The notes beneath the pieces were generated by a model. It was not told the origin of the DNA. It searched no databases and worked only from the letters and a program-made list of their open reading frames with translations. Below are positions 22,417 to 33,258 of a DNA stretch of 62,960 nt, one piece after another. The position numbers were made by a program, and so were the translations under genes. Source of the stretch: Burkholderiales bacterium. GTDB taxonomy: Bacteria > Pseudomonadota > Gammaproteobacteria > Burkholderiales > UBA11063. Numbering within the stretch: the stretch's first letter is position 1; every line of letters starts with the position of its first letter. The stretch is taken from NCBI GenBank assembly GCA_028693355.1, contig JAQUVM010000004.1, forward strand, positions 1 through 62,960, written 5' to 3'.

Positions 22417-24600
22417 ATGCAAAAAAAGGACTTTCTTAGCGGACTAAATTCTGAACAATTAAAAGCGGTCACTCATATTGATGGATCGCTTTTAGTATTA
22501 GCTGGAGCTGGTAGTGGAAAAACAAAGGTTCTCACTACAAGAATGGCATGGTTAATACAAAATTACCAACTTGGTATTGGAGAAATTTTAGCAGTTACCT
22601 TTACAAATAAAGCAGCAAATGAAATGCTTTACAGAGTAAGTAGCATGTTAAACGCTGATTCTAGGATGATGTGGGTTGGTACATTTCATTCTATTGCGCT
22701 GCGTATGCTGCGTGCTCATTATGAAGAGGCTGGGTTAATTAAGAATTTTCAGATAATTGATTCTAATGAACAACAATCTCTAATTAAGCGCCTTATTAAA
22801 CAACGTAATCTAGATGAAGATAAATACCCACCAAGAGAATTACAAAATTTTATTAACTATCAAAAAGAACACGCATTACGTGCTAATCAATTAAGTCCTG
22901 ATAATCTAAGAACAAAGTATTGGGTAGAGTTATATGCAATATATGAAGAAGTTTGCAATCGAGATGGACTAGTAGATTTTACTGAACTTTTATTACGTTG
23001 TTATGAATTACTATCTTTTCATGATGGAATTTTAAATCGTTATCGTCACCAATTTAAACATATACTAGTTGATGAGTTTCAAGATACTAATCAATTACAA
23101 TATAAGTGGTTACAGTTACTCTCAGGAATTAAATCTACGGTTTTTGCAGTTGGTGATGATGATCAGTCTATTTATTCATTTCGCGGAGCTAAAGTAGGCA
23201 ATATGCGGGCATTTATGCAAGACTTTACTGCTCCAGAGCCATTATTATTAGAACAAAATTATCGTTCAACTCAAACTATTTTGGCAGCGGCTAATGCTAT
23301 TATTGATAACAACGGCGATAGAATTGGTAAAAACTTATGGACTAGCCAAAAGAGTAATGACAAAATTAGGTTGTACGAAGGATATACAGAGGAAGACGAA
23401 GCTTATTTTGTAGTTGATGAAATTAAAAGCTTGCATAATAACGACGGTGTAGAGTTGTCTGATATTGCAATACTATATCGTTCAAATGCTCAGTCACGGG
23501 TTTTTGAGCAACATCTATATAATAGAGGCATTGCTTACAAGGTATATGGCGGGTTGCGATTTTTTGATCGTATGGAGATAAAGAGAGTTTTAGCATACTT
23601 AAGACTTATTTTAAATCCAAATGATAATGAAGCATATTTACGTGTAGTTAATTTTCCAGCACGTGGAATAGGTGCTAAAAGTATTGAAAATTTATTATTA
23701 GTTGCTGATGAAAATAGTGTTTCCTTCGTTGAAGCAGTTAATTTTTTACCAGAAAAAAGCAAAAAAAATATTCTTAAATTTAATAATTTAATTAAGACTA
23801 TGCAGGAAGATATTAAGGTTCTTAATTTACCTGAAACTATTAGTTATGTTATTGAAACTAGTGGTCTTCGAGAGTTTTTTGAAAATGAAAAAGACGGTGA
23901 AGATCGTATTGAAAATTTAAATGAATTAGTAACAGCTGTCACAGGATTTCTGCCAGAAAATCCTAGTGATGTATTAGCAGAATTTCTAGCTCATTCAGTA
24001 TTAGAATCATTGGATCATCAAGCAGCAAAGAATGAACAGTCTATTCAGCTAATGACTGTCCATGCCGCTAAAGGTCTTGAGTTTAAAGTAGTATTTGTCG
24101 TGGGTTTGGAAGATGGTTTATTTCCACATGATAATTCTTTAAACTCACAAAACAATCTTGAAGAAGAACGACGCCTAATGTATGTAGCAATTACACGAGC
24201 TAAGGAGAAATTATATCTCTTAAGAGCCTGTAGCCGATTGCTATGGGGTAAACGCTTATCAGCTCCACTTTCTCGTTTTGTTAATGAAATACCAGCAGAG
24301 CTTATTTTAAATATATCTGGTATGAGCCAAATAGGTTACAGTCAATTAGATGGGCATTCTTATAAAGATGAACAATATGATGATACCGGGTGGGTTGAAA
24401 ATAAAACATCAAGAGTTGAATTAAAAAACAGTGATGTTACATTAAAAATTGGTGATATGGTAAGTCATGCCAAATTTGGGCGTGGAAAGATATTGAAATT
24501 ATTTGCTGAAGGTAAAAAGATGACAGCAGAGATATTTTTTATAGGAATTGGTAAGAAGGTTTTAGACCTTAATATAGCTCAATTAGAAAAAGCCTACTAA
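22417..24600 (+). CDS. uvrD: ATP-dependent DNA helicase UvrD/PcrA type
   Basis: LVLAGAGSGKTKVLTTR, VDEFQDTNQLQ, VGDDDQSIYSFRGA, LMTVHAAKGLEFKVVFVVGLEDGLFPH, EERRLMYVAITRAKEKL; Tudor-like C-terminus. Confidence 0.92.
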   Translation: MQKKDFLSGLNSEQLKAVTHIDGSLLVLAGAGSGKTKVLTTRMAWLIQNYQLGIGEILAVTFTNKAANEMLYRVSSMLNADSRMMWVGTFHSIALRMLRAHYEEAGLIKNFQIIDSNEQQSLIKRLIKQRNLDEDKYPPRELQNFINYQKEHALRANQLSPDNLRTKYWVELYAIYEEVCNRDGLVDFTELLLRCYELLSFHDGILNRYRHQFKHILVDEFQDTNQLQYKWLQLLSGIKSTVFAVGDDDQSIYSFRGAKVGNMRAFMQDFTAPEPLLLEQNYRSTQTILAAANAIIDNNGDRIGKNLWTSQKSNDKIRLYEGYTEEDEAYFVVDEIKSLHNNDGVELSDIAILYRSNAQSRVFEQHLYNRGIAYKVYGGLRFFDRMEIKRVLAYLRLILNPNDNEAYLRVVNFPARGIGAKSIENLLLVADENSVSFVEAVNFLPEKSKKNILKFNNLIKTMQEDIKVLNLPETISYVIETSGLREFFENEKDGEDRIENLNELVTAVTGFLPENPSDVLAEFLAHSVLESLDHQAAKNEQSIQLMTVHAAKGLEFKVVFVVGLEDGLFPHDNSLNSQNNLEEERRLMYVAITRAKEKLYLLRACSRLLWGKRLSAPLSRFVNEIPAELILNISGMSQIGYSQLDGHSYKDEQYDDTGWVENKTSRVELKNSDVTLKIGDMVSHAKFGRGKILKLFAEGKKMTAEIFFIGIGKKVLDLNIAQLEKAY

Positions 24601-24609
24601 TACTCTTTG

Positions 24610-24694
24610 TCTTTCAGCTTTATACGTTGTCATACTTTTAAAAATATTTTCTCATGTACTATATGTACACTTTGAAACAATTTTTAATTAGTAT
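24610..24694. repeat. Intergenic imperfect direct repeat, copy 1
   Basis: tctttcagctttatacgttgtcatacttttaaaaatattttctcatgtactatatgtaca...aatttttaattagtat; matches 24737-24822. Confidence 0.8.
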
Positions 24695-24736
24695 TCCTAG
24701 TCTAAATCTGAAATACTTCGAGTATACTTATATTTA

Positions 24737-24822
24737 TCTTTCAGCTTTATACGCTGTCATACTTTTAAAATACTTTCTTATGTACTTATATGTACATGTT
24801 GAAATAGTTTTTTAATTAGTAT
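24737..24822. repeat. Intergenic imperfect direct repeat, copy 2
   Basis: tctttcagctttatacgctgtcatacttttaaaatactttcttatgtacttatatgtaca...gttttttaattagtat. Confidence 0.8.
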
Positions 24823-24867
24823 CATGTTTAAGTATTTGTTAATAAAAAATAATGTTTTAGGTATGAA

Positions 24868-26145
24868 ATGAATAAAGAAAAAAATTTTGAAATAGCCAAA
24901 CAATATATACCTGGTGGTGTTAATTCACCAGTTAGATCATTTAATTCAGTAGGTGGAACACCGTTTTTTACTACTAAAGCCAAAGATTGTTATTTATATG
25001 ATAGTGAAGGTAAAAAATATACTGATTACGTATCTTCATGGGGTGCAAATATTGTTGGACACGCTAATGAATATGTTATTGAAAAAGTAAGTAATGCACT
25101 ACATAATGGTTTTTCATTTGGAACACCTACTGAACTTGAGGTTGAATTTGCTCGTCAAATTTGCAATTTGATGCCAAGTATTGAAAAATTTCGTGCGGTT
25201 AGTTCTGGTACAGAATCTGTAATGTCTGCAATTCGTTTAGCGCGTGGATATACAGGTAAAAAATATATTATTAAATTTAATGGTTGCTATCATGGACATA
25301 GTGATTGTTTATTAATTAAGGCTGGCTCTGGATTACAAACATTTGGAAATCCAAGCAGTGCAGGTATTCCTGAAGAGGCAGTACGACATACCTTAGTGCT
25401 GGAGTATAATGATGTTACGGGATTAGAAGATGCGTTTAAATTATATGCAGATGAGATAGCATGCGTGGTGATTGAACCATTTGCTGGAAATATGAATTTA
25501 GTTCGTCCGCAAGAAAATTTTATTACCAAATTAAGAGAGTTATGTACATCTCATAAAAGCGTTTTGATTTTTGATGAAGTTATGACTGGTTTTCGTGTAG
25601 CTTTAGGTTCTGCGCAGAGCCTATTGGGGATTACGCCAGACCTTACTACACTAGGCAAAATAATTGGTGGTGGAATGCCTTTGGCTGGCTTCGGTGGTAA
25701 AAAAGAAATTATGGATTGCTTAGCACCAATTGGTGGAGTATATCAAGCTGGAACATTATCAGGGAATCCATTAGCCGTAACAGCAGGGCTAGCTAATTTA
25801 GAACTTATTCAAAAAGATGGATTTTATGAAAATATTAATGCTCGAAATAAACAACTTACTGATGGGTTAGTGAATATAGCTAAAAAAGCAAATATTACTT
25901 TTAATGCTGATTATGTTGGTGGCATGTTTGGGTTTTATTTTGCAGAAAATATCCCAGTTAGTTTCGAAGAGGTGAAAGATGCTAATCTGGATTTATTTAA
26001 GCAGTTTTTCCATTTGATGCTTGATGATGGTATATTCTTATCTCCAAGCATGTATGAGGCGGGTTTTATTTGTGCAAGCCATTCCGAGGAAGTAATTAAT
26101 GAGACATTATTTAAAGCAGAAAAAGCATTTGCTAAATTAAAATAA
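24868..26145 (+). CDS. hemL: Glutamate-1-semialdehyde 2,1-aminomutase
   Basis: IPGGVNSPVRSFNSVGGTPFF, VSSGTESVMSAIRLARG, FDEVMTGFRV, TTLGKIIGGGMPLAGFGG. Confidence 0.95.
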   Translation: MNKEKNFEIAKQYIPGGVNSPVRSFNSVGGTPFFTTKAKDCYLYDSEGKKYTDYVSSWGANIVGHANEYVIEKVSNALHNGFSFGTPTELEVEFARQICNLMPSIEKFRAVSSGTESVMSAIRLARGYTGKKYIIKFNGCYHGHSDCLLIKAGSGLQTFGNPSSAGIPEEAVRHTLVLEYNDVTGLEDAFKLYADEIACVVIEPFAGNMNLVRPQENFITKLRELCTSHKSVLIFDEVMTGFRVALGSAQSLLGITPDLTTLGKIIGGGMPLAGFGGKKEIMDCLAPIGGVYQAGTLSGNPLAVTAGLANLELIQKDGFYENINARNKQLTDGLVNIAKKANITFNADYVGGMFGFYFAENIPVSFEEVKDANLDLFKQFFHLMLDDGIFLSPSMYEAGFICASHSEEVINETLFKAEKAFAKLK

Positions 26146-26447
26146 TGAACGAGTTATTTTATATAAAATCTAATCAGCTATATATAAATATCTATGTTCA
26201 GCCTGGAGCAAAAGTATCTCAGTTATGTGGTATTCATGATAACCGATTAAAGTTGAAGGTTCTGGCACCTCCTGTTGATGGAGCTGCTAATAAAGCTGTA
26301 ATGAACTTTTTTATTAAGGAATTTAGTTTATCTAAGTGGCAAATAGAAATAGTGTCAGGCGATAAGTCTCGTATGAAAACAGTTGTGTTTAGACAATATA
26401 CAAATGATATATTAGAAAAGATAGAAGAGGTAATAAAAGATGTCTAG
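26145..26447 (+). CDS. DUF167/YggU family protein
   Basis: INIYVQPGAKVSQLCGIHDNRLKLKVLAPPVDGAANKAV...IVSGDKSRMK. Confidence 0.9.
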   Translation: MNELFYIKSNQLYINIYVQPGAKVSQLCGIHDNRLKLKVLAPPVDGAANKAVMNFFIKEFSLSKWQIEIVSGDKSRMKTVVFRQYTNDILEKIEEVIKDV

Positions 26448-27117
26448 TTTAGAAACAAAAGTAATTTTAAATAAAAAAGATGAAAATCCTATTGGTGCAG
26501 TAATTTGGATGCACGGATTAGGAGCTGATTATAATGATTTTGTACAAGTTGTTCCAGAATTAAATTTAGATTCTTCTATAAAGTTTATATTCCCAAATGC
26601 TCCAGTTATACCTGTAACGATTAATAATGGTTTTAAAATGCGGGCTTGGTATGATATCTTAAATTTTAATGACTTAAATCGTGAAGTAGATGCTAATGGA
26701 ATAGTGGCAAATGTTGATAAAATTAACACTTTAATCGAAGAGTTAATTGTAGGTGGTATACCTGCAAATAAAATAATAATTGCTGGATTTTCTCAAGGTG
26801 GCGTTATAGCATATTATACCGCATTAAATAGTAAGCATGCTTTAGGTGGTTTATTAGTACTATCTAGCTATTTGCCAGAGACATCTTTAATCAAGAGTGA
26901 AAATTTACAACACCGGAATTTATTACCTATTTTAATATGCCATGGGACAGTAGATCCAGTTGTGAAAATTGATTATGCTAAGAATGCAACTCAATATTTA
27001 CAGAGTGTTAAGCTAGATTTTACTTGGAAAGAGTATCATATGGAACATAGTTTATGTTACGAAGAAATAAAAGATATAGCAACATGGATGAATGATATTT
27101 TTGCCAAAAGCATATAA
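26440..27117 (+). CDS. Carboxylesterase / phospholipase family alpha/beta hydrolase
   Basis: IWMHGLGADYNDF, FPNAPVIPVTINNGFKMRAWYDI, IAGFSQGGVIAYY, CHGTVDPVV. Confidence 0.9.
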   Translation: MSSLETKVILNKKDENPIGAVIWMHGLGADYNDFVQVVPELNLDSSIKFIFPNAPVIPVTINNGFKMRAWYDILNFNDLNREVDANGIVANVDKINTLIEELIVGGIPANKIIIAGFSQGGVIAYYTALNSKHALGGLLVLSSYLPETSLIKSENLQHRNLLPILICHGTVDPVVKIDYAKNATQYLQSVKLDFTWKEYHMEHSLCYEEIKDIATWMNDIFAKSI

Positions 27118-27185
27118 CATAAATAATGCATGGTTTATAATAACGCGATATTATAAAAGATTAATTTTGCGGAAAGAAAGCTATT

Positions 27186-27917
27186 ATGAAGTTGAAGTCA
27201 TTATTTATAGGCATGTGTTTGGGATTCGCTGTTTTAACTAGTTTTGCCGATGATATAGGCGCATTCCCTGGATACGTAGCATCTCCTGGTGCAAGTGGAT
27301 CTGGGACTGTAGTTAAAGATCAATATGGTGGCTGTGTTCATAATCAATATTATAGACCAGACTATGCAACAGATGGATGTGATGGCTATGTTGCGGAGCC
27401 TGATCCAGAGCCAGTACCAACTATGATTACATTTAACGAGTCTACTCAAGAATTATTTGCATTTAATAGTTCTGTTTTATCTGAAAATGGTAAGCAGTTA
27501 TTGCTTGGACTTTTAAATAATTTACCTGAGTCATCTTCTATTAACTCTATGGAAATAGTTGGCTATACCGATGCACTTGGTTCTGATGAATATAATCAAA
27601 AATTATCAGAAAATCGTGCACATGCAGTTAAAGATTTCATCAGCAGTATTGGGGTTAAAGATGATATAATCAACGCTCGCGGTATGGGTGAAAAAGATGC
27701 TGTTGTTTCTAAAGAATGTGTAACTAGATTAGGTTCTGATAAGAACTCTAAGATTGCAGCAGTTGAAACAAAACTTAAAAAATCAACAGTTAAAAAAGAT
27801 AAACAAAGATTGAAAGCTGAACTTTCTACATTAAAGAAAGAACAAGCAGATTTAGAGGCTTGTATGGCTCCAGATCGTAAAGTTGAAATTAATGTTAATG
27901 TGACTTCTCAGAAGTAA
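27186..27917 (+). CDS. OmpA-family outer-membrane/peptidoglycan-associated protein
   Basis: Signal peptide; VGYTDALGSDEYNQKLSENRAHAVKDFI, ARGMGEKDAV, CMAPDRKVEINV. Confidence 0.88.
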   Translation: MKLKSLFIGMCLGFAVLTSFADDIGAFPGYVASPGASGSGTVVKDQYGGCVHNQYYRPDYATDGCDGYVAEPDPEPVPTMITFNESTQELFAFNSSVLSENGKQLLLGLLNNLPESSSINSMEIVGYTDALGSDEYNQKLSENRAHAVKDFISSIGVKDDIINARGMGEKDAVVSKECVTRLGSDKNSKIAAVETKLKKSTVKKDKQRLKAELSTLKKEQADLEACMAPDRKVEINVNVTSQK

Positions 27918-27933
27918 TATTTACTTTTTAATA

Positions 27934-27968
27934 AACCCATACCATATAAATAGTATGGGTTTTTTTAT
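27934..27968 (+). terminator. Intrinsic terminator after OmpA-like gene
   Basis: aaacccatac-catataaata-gtatgggttttttt. Confidence 0.85.
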
Positions 27969-27980
27969 TTAGCAAATATA

Positions 27981-28919
27981 ATGTTTAGAATTAAATTAAA
28001 TAATAGTATAAATCTAGAAAAAGCTACTAAAGTTATTGCTACAATTGGTAACTTTGATGGAGTCCATGAAGGTCACAAGAAGCTTTTAAGGCAATTAGAT
28101 AGTAAAGGCAAAGAATATAATGCTTGGCGTGTAGTTATCACGTTTGATATTTTGCCTAGAGAGTATTTTGCTGATCAAGTTAATACCTTAAGGTTGCCAA
28201 GAATTGGGTTACTTAGAGATAAAATTAGAGTTTTGGCGGAAACTAACTTAGTTGACGAGGTAGTGGTACTTCACTTTAATAGTTATTTAGCGAAGCTTTC
28301 TCCAGAAGAGTTTATCGACCAAATTCTTAAAAAGAAATTAAAAGTATCTCATATGCTTGTTGGTCATGACTTTCATTTTGGTAATAAGGCAAGTGGTAGT
28401 ATTCATGATATTATAGATGCAGGAATTGATTGTGAGGAGTTTTCTGAAGTTTGCTATGATAATGTAAGAATTTCTAGTTCATTGATTCGTGAATTAGCTA
28501 GTGAACAAAATTTGTCTTTAATTAAAAAGTATTTGGGTCATAATATAAGTTATACATCAAGAGTGGTTTATGGTAATCAAATTGGACGTAAGTATGGTGT
28601 ACCTACAATTAATCTTGAATTAAGAAAGATTCGCCCAGTGCTTTGGGGGATTTATGTTGGGTTTGTTTATATAGATGGACACCGTTATAATGGTGTAATT
28701 AGTATTGGTAAAAATCCAACTGTTGGTGATGGAAAGGTTTATAAAGTTGAAGCCCATTTGCTAGATGTGGATTTAAATTTATATGGTAAAATTGCGTCAG
28801 TTGAAATTCTATATTATTTGCGTCCGGAATTAAAATTTACCGATTTGGACACATTATTTAATCAAATACATCAAGATATGCAAGATGCAAGAGATTTCTT
28901 TGCACAAATACAGGAATAA
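27981..28919 (+). CDS. ribF: Bifunctional riboflavin kinase/FAD synthetase
   Basis: [43 protein letters not shown]; upstream of ileS. Confidence 0.94.
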   Translation: MFRIKLNNSINLEKATKVIATIGNFDGVHEGHKKLLRQLDSKGKEYNAWRVVITFDILPREYFADQVNTLRLPRIGLLRDKIRVLAETNLVDEVVVLHFNSYLAKLSPEEFIDQILKKKLKVSHMLVGHDFHFGNKASGSIHDIIDAGIDCEEFSEVCYDNVRISSSLIRELASEQNLSLIKKYLGHNISYTSRVVYGNQIGRKYGVPTINLELRKIRPVLWGIYVGFVYIDGHRYNGVISIGKNPTVGDGKVYKVEAHLLDVDLNLYGKIASVEILYYLRPELKFTDLDTLFNQIHQDMQDARDFFAQIQE

Positions 28920-28921
28920 AA

Positions 28922-31723
28922 ATGGATTATAAAAATACAGTAAATCTGCAAGATACTACGTTTCCTATGCGTGGTGATTTAGCCAAACGTGAGCCGCAAA
29001 TGCTTGAAAAGTGGACAAAGCAAAAGCGTTATGAAAAAATCCGTGAAATTTGTGCGGGTCGTGACAAGTTTATTTTACATGATGGGCCTCCATATGCAAA
29101 TGGACAATTACATATAGGACATGCATCGAATAAAATTTTAAAAGATATTATTATTCGTAGTAAAACGCTAGCTGGTTTTGATGCTCCTTATGTACCAGGT
29201 TGGGATTGCCATGGCTTGCCGATTGAGTTAAATATTGAAAAACAATTTGGTAAAAATTTGGATCCTAGTAATTTTCGTAATAAATGTCGAGAATATGCAA
29301 ATGGTCAGATAGAACAACAAAAGAAAGATTTTATTCGCTTGGGCGTACTTGGTGATTGGAATAACCCATATAAAACTATGGAATTTAAAACTGAGGCTGG
29401 TATTGTACGTGCTTTAGGTGAAATTTATAAAAAAGATTATTTATTTAGTGGTGTGAAACCCGTCTATTGGTGCATAGATTGTGGGTCTGCATTAGCTGAT
29501 ACTGAGATTGAATATCATGATAAACAATCTCCTGCAATTGATGTTGCTTTTAAGGCTGTTGATAGTAATGCTCTTGCTAATAAATTTGGTGTAGAGTTGC
29601 CAGAAGATAAGTCTATCTATGCAATTATTTGGACTACGACTCCTTGGACACTACCTGCAAATCAGGCAATTTGTGCTGGTAATGAGATTGAATATGCTTT
29701 AGTCGCAACAGAATGTGATTATATTATTGTAGCTAAAAATTTAGTTGAAGATGTGTTAAAACGTTATTCATTTATTACTGAAGGTAAGGTTGCTGCTACG
29801 TTAAAAGGTTCTGATTTAGAGCTAGTTAAATTTGAGCATCCATTTTATAATCGTCAGGTTCCTATGATATTAGGTGATCATGCAACAGATGATGCTGGTA
29901 CTGGATTAATACATACAGCACCTGCTCATGGTATGGATGATTATTTGGTTGGCGTGAAATATGGACTAGATTTACATAATCCAGTTGGTAATGATGGCTG
30001 TTATATTTCAACTACCGAGTTTTTTGCTGGCATGAATGTATTTGCTGCAAATGCTAAGGTTATTGAAGTATTAAGTGATCGTCAACGATTGATGAATAAA
30101 GCAGATTTAACACACAGTTATCCTTGTTGCTGGCGTCATAAAAATAAGATTATTTTTCGTACTACAGGACAATGGTTTATTGGTATGGATAAGATTGTTG
30201 CTGATGGTAAAACATTACGTGAAAAAGCTTCTGTATCAGTTGATGAGACGTCTTTCTTTCCAGAGTGGGGACGTAATCGTCTAGAAGCTATGATTAAAAA
30301 TCGTCCAGACTGGTGTGTATCTCGTCAGCGTACCTGGGGTGTCCCAATGACATTCTTTGTTCATAAAGAAACAGGAGAATTACATCCAGATAGTTATGCT
30401 ATTTTGGAAACAGTTGCTAAAAAAATTGAATTAAAGGGTATCGATGCTTGGTTTGAATTAAAAGCTGAAGAATTATCTGAGTTTAATTTAACTGATTATG
30501 TAAAATTAAAAGACACTATTGATGTATGGTTTGACTCTGGGACTACACACTTAACAGTTGTTGGCACACGTCCAGAATTACAAAAAAATAATTTAGCTCC
30601 AAATGAGCCCGCGATTGATTTATATCTTGAAGGATCAGATCAACATCGTGGTTGGTTTCAAACATCATTATTAACCGGTGCAGCAATTAATGGTAATGCA
30701 CCATATAAACAAATATTAACACATGGATTCTTAGTTGATGGGCAAGGCTATAAGATGTCTAAATCTAAAGGAAATATTGTTTCAATTCCAGATGGTGTTA
30801 ATAAGTTTGGTGCTGATATTTTGCGTATGTGGGTAGCATCAACGGATTACTCTAGTGATATTGCATTCTCGGAAGAGATTATGAAACGCATGAGTGAGTC
30901 GTATCGTCGTGTGCGTAATACATTACGTTTTTTATTGGCAAATCTTAATGACTTTGATATTAATAAAGATGCGATAGCAATTGATGATATGATTGAAATT
31001 GATCGTTATGCAATTGCTTATGCAACTAAATTACAAAGTAAGATAGTAGATGAATTATATCCTATTTACCAATTCCATTTAATAGTTCAAGAGCTAGTCG
31101 GATACTGTTCTGAAGAACTTGGTGGCTTTTATTTGGATATGTTAAAAGATCGATTATATACTTCCAAAGCAGATGGTCACGCACGTCGTTCAGCACAAAC
31201 GGCTCTATATCATATTACAAAAGCTTTGCTTGGTATGTTATCACCTATTTTAGCATTCACTGCTGATGAGGCTTGGGAAGTATTAGTTGGCAATGAGAAT
31301 GATTCAACTCTATTCCATATTCAACATAAATTGCCTATGATTAATAAATCAGGTGAGTTATTAGACAAGTGGTTTAAATTACAAGATTTCCGCAGTATTG
31401 TTTTGAAAGAGCTAGAAGCAAAACGTGCAGAGGGTCTAATTGGAGCTTCTTTACAGGCTGAATTAAATATTTCTGCTGATGACGAATTATATCCACTTTT
31501 ATCGAGTATTGATAGTGATTTGAAATTTGCGTATATGGTTTCAAAAATTAATTTGACTAAAGCAAATAGTAACGCTGTTACAGTTAAAGTTAGTGAAGCT
31601 GTTAAGTGTGAACGTTGCTGGCATTATTCTAATGATGTGGGGAACGATGCAACTCATCCAACTATTTGTGGACGTTGTGTTGATAATGTTTCTGGTAATG
31701 GTGAAATTCGTAAATTTGCATAA
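28922..31723 (+). CDS. ileS: Isoleucyl-tRNA synthetase
   Basis: [38 protein letters not shown]-terminal Cys zinc motif CERCWHYS...CGRC. Confidence 0.97.
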   Translation: MDYKNTVNLQDTTFPMRGDLAKREPQMLEKWTKQKRYEKIREICAGRDKFILHDGPPYANGQLHIGHASNKILKDIIIRSKTLAGFDAPYVPGWDCHGLPIELNIEKQFGKNLDPSNFRNKCREYANGQIEQQKKDFIRLGVLGDWNNPYKTMEFKTEAGIVRALGEIYKKDYLFSGVKPVYWCIDCGSALADTEIEYHDKQSPAIDVAFKAVDSNALANKFGVELPEDKSIYAIIWTTTPWTLPANQAICAGNEIEYALVATECDYIIVAKNLVEDVLKRYSFITEGKVAATLKGSDLELVKFEHPFYNRQVPMILGDHATDDAGTGLIHTAPAHGMDDYLVGVKYGLDLHNPVGNDGCYISTTEFFAGMNVFAANAKVIEVLSDRQRLMNKADLTHSYPCCWRHKNKIIFRTTGQWFIGMDKIVADGKTLREKASVSVDETSFFPEWGRNRLEAMIKNRPDWCVSRQRTWGVPMTFFVHKETGELHPDSYAILETVAKKIELKGIDAWFELKAEELSEFNLTDYVKLKDTIDVWFDSGTTHLTVVGTRPELQKNNLAPNEPAIDLYLEGSDQHRGWFQTSLLTGAAINGNAPYKQILTHGFLVDGQGYKMSKSKGNIVSIPDGVNKFGADILRMWVASTDYSSDIAFSEEIMKRMSESYRRVRNTLRFLLANLNDFDINKDAIAIDDMIEIDRYAIAYATKLQSKIVDELYPIYQFHLIVQELVGYCSEELGGFYLDMLKDRLYTSKADGHARRSAQTALYHITKALLGMLSPILAFTADEAWEVLVGNENDSTLFHIQHKLPMINKSGELLDKWFKLQDFRSIVLKELEAKRAEGLIGASLQAELNISADDELYPLLSSIDSDLKFAYMVSKINLTKANSNAVTVKVSEAVKCERCWHYSNDVGNDATHPTICGRCVDNVSGNGEIRKFA

Positions 31724-31795
31724 TTAATAAAGCGGCTATGTTGTAATAATAACTACACATAGCTACAATTAAGGTTTTTAAATGGATAGTATTTT

Positions 31796-32275
31796 ATGAA
31801 AACAATGAAGTGTCGTTTTGGCTTATTAGCCTTAGCTGTTATTATGATTTTAGTTGATCAATGGACTAAGTCAATAGTTCGTGCTAATTTTGCTGACTTT
31901 CAGGTAAAAGAATTTTTGCCATTTTGGAATTGGACTTTAGTTTATAACGAGGGTGCAGCATTTAGCTTTTTAGCAAATCAAGGCGGTTGGCAAAAAGTGT
32001 TTTTTGGAGCTATCGCTGTTGCTGTATCTCTAGGCATCATTTATTTTATTTTGAAGAAGACATATACTGCAGTTTCAGGATTTGCATTTAGTCTAATTTT
32101 GTCTGGTGCATTGGGTAATTTAATTGATAGATTACAGCATGGTAAAGTAACTGATTTTGTTGATTGGTATGTTGGATCTTACCATTGGCCAGCATTTAAT
32201 GTTGCCGATAGTTGCATTTGTGTAGGTGTAGCATTACTGGTTATTGAAAGTTTATTTTTTAGCAAAAAATCATGA
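31796..32275 (+). CDS. lspA: Lipoprotein signal peptidase II
   Basis: VDQWTKSIVRANF, YNEGAAFSFLANQGGWQ, GALGNLIDRLQHGKVTDFVD, FNVADSCI. Confidence 0.96.
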   Translation: MKTMKCRFGLLALAVIMILVDQWTKSIVRANFADFQVKEFLPFWNWTLVYNEGAAFSFLANQGGWQKVFFGAIAVAVSLGIIYFILKKTYTAVSGFAFSLILSGALGNLIDRLQHGKVTDFVDWYVGSYHWPAFNVADSCICVGVALLVIESLFFSKKS

Positions 32276-33204
32276 AAAAAATAATATTAGCTAATCCTCG
32301 CGGTTTCTGCGCAGGTGTTGATCGAGCGATTAATATCGTAGAGAAGTCTTTAGAAAAATATGGTGCACCCGTATATGTTCGCCATGAGGTTGTGCATAAT
32401 AAATACGTAGTTGATGAATTGAAAGATCGTGGAGCTATTTTTATAGAAGAAATAAAAGATGTACCAGAAGGAGCAATTTTAGTTTATTCTGCACATGGTG
32501 TTCCTTTATCAGTTCGCAAAGAAGCAGAAGAAAAAAATTTGACTATGATTTTTGATGCTACATGTCCATTGGTAAGTAAAGTACATGTTGAATTAAAAAA
32601 TCTTCATCGTAATCAATATGAAATTATTATGATTGGTCATAAAGGGCATCCAGAGGTAGAAGGTACTATGGGGCAAGTTGATGGTGGAATTTATCTAATT
32701 GAGAATGAGAATGATGTTGATAGTTTGCCAATAGCAAGAGAAGCAGAAAAAGTTGCAGTTGTTACCCAAACTACATTGTCTGTAGATGAAACTAAATCAA
32801 TTATAGCAAAATTAAAAGATTCTTATCCTAATTTACGCTTACCTAAAAATGAAGATATTTGCTATGCTACACAAAATCGTCAAGATGCTGTTAAAGAAAT
32901 GGCAAAAGTTTGTGATTCAATAATTGTTATTGGCAGTAAAACAAGCTCTAATTCTAATCGTTTAAAAGAACTAGCAGAAAATTTAGGAGTTCGTTCATAT
33001 CTTATTGATTTTGATTATGAAATACAATGCGATTGGTTGGACGGAGTATCTATAGTTGGTTTGACTGCAGGAGCTTCGGCACCAGAGGTATTAGTTGAAG
33101 GTGTGATTAAAAAATTGCAATCGTATGGCTTTAGCTCAACTGAAACACTTAATGTAGTTGAAGAGCATATGGTTTTTGCGCTACCTAGTGGTTTAAGAAC
33201 GTAA
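32272..33204 (+). CDS. ispH: 4-hydroxy-3-methylbut-2-enyl diphosphate reductase
   Basis: IILANPRGFCAGVDRAI, DATCPLVSKVH, GLTAGASAPEVLV. Confidence 0.96.
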   Translation: MKKIILANPRGFCAGVDRAINIVEKSLEKYGAPVYVRHEVVHNKYVVDELKDRGAIFIEEIKDVPEGAILVYSAHGVPLSVRKEAEEKNLTMIFDATCPLVSKVHVELKNLHRNQYEIIMIGHKGHPEVEGTMGQVDGGIYLIENENDVDSLPIAREAEKVAVVTQTTLSVDETKSIIAKLKDSYPNLRLPKNEDICYATQNRQDAVKEMAKVCDSIIVIGSKTSSNSNRLKELAENLGVRSYLIDFDYEIQCDWLDGVSIVGLTAGASAPEVLVEGVIKKLQSYGFSSTETLNVVEEHMVFALPSGLRT

Positions 33205-33258
33205 TATTTTAATAATTGCTAATACACACAAATTTTAAAAACCTCTAGGTGGGTATTT

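Noticed and set aside
24610-24822. CRISPR array interpretation of the intergenic repeat
   Set aside because: Only two long imperfect copies, no short regular repeats or spacers, no cas genes nearby.
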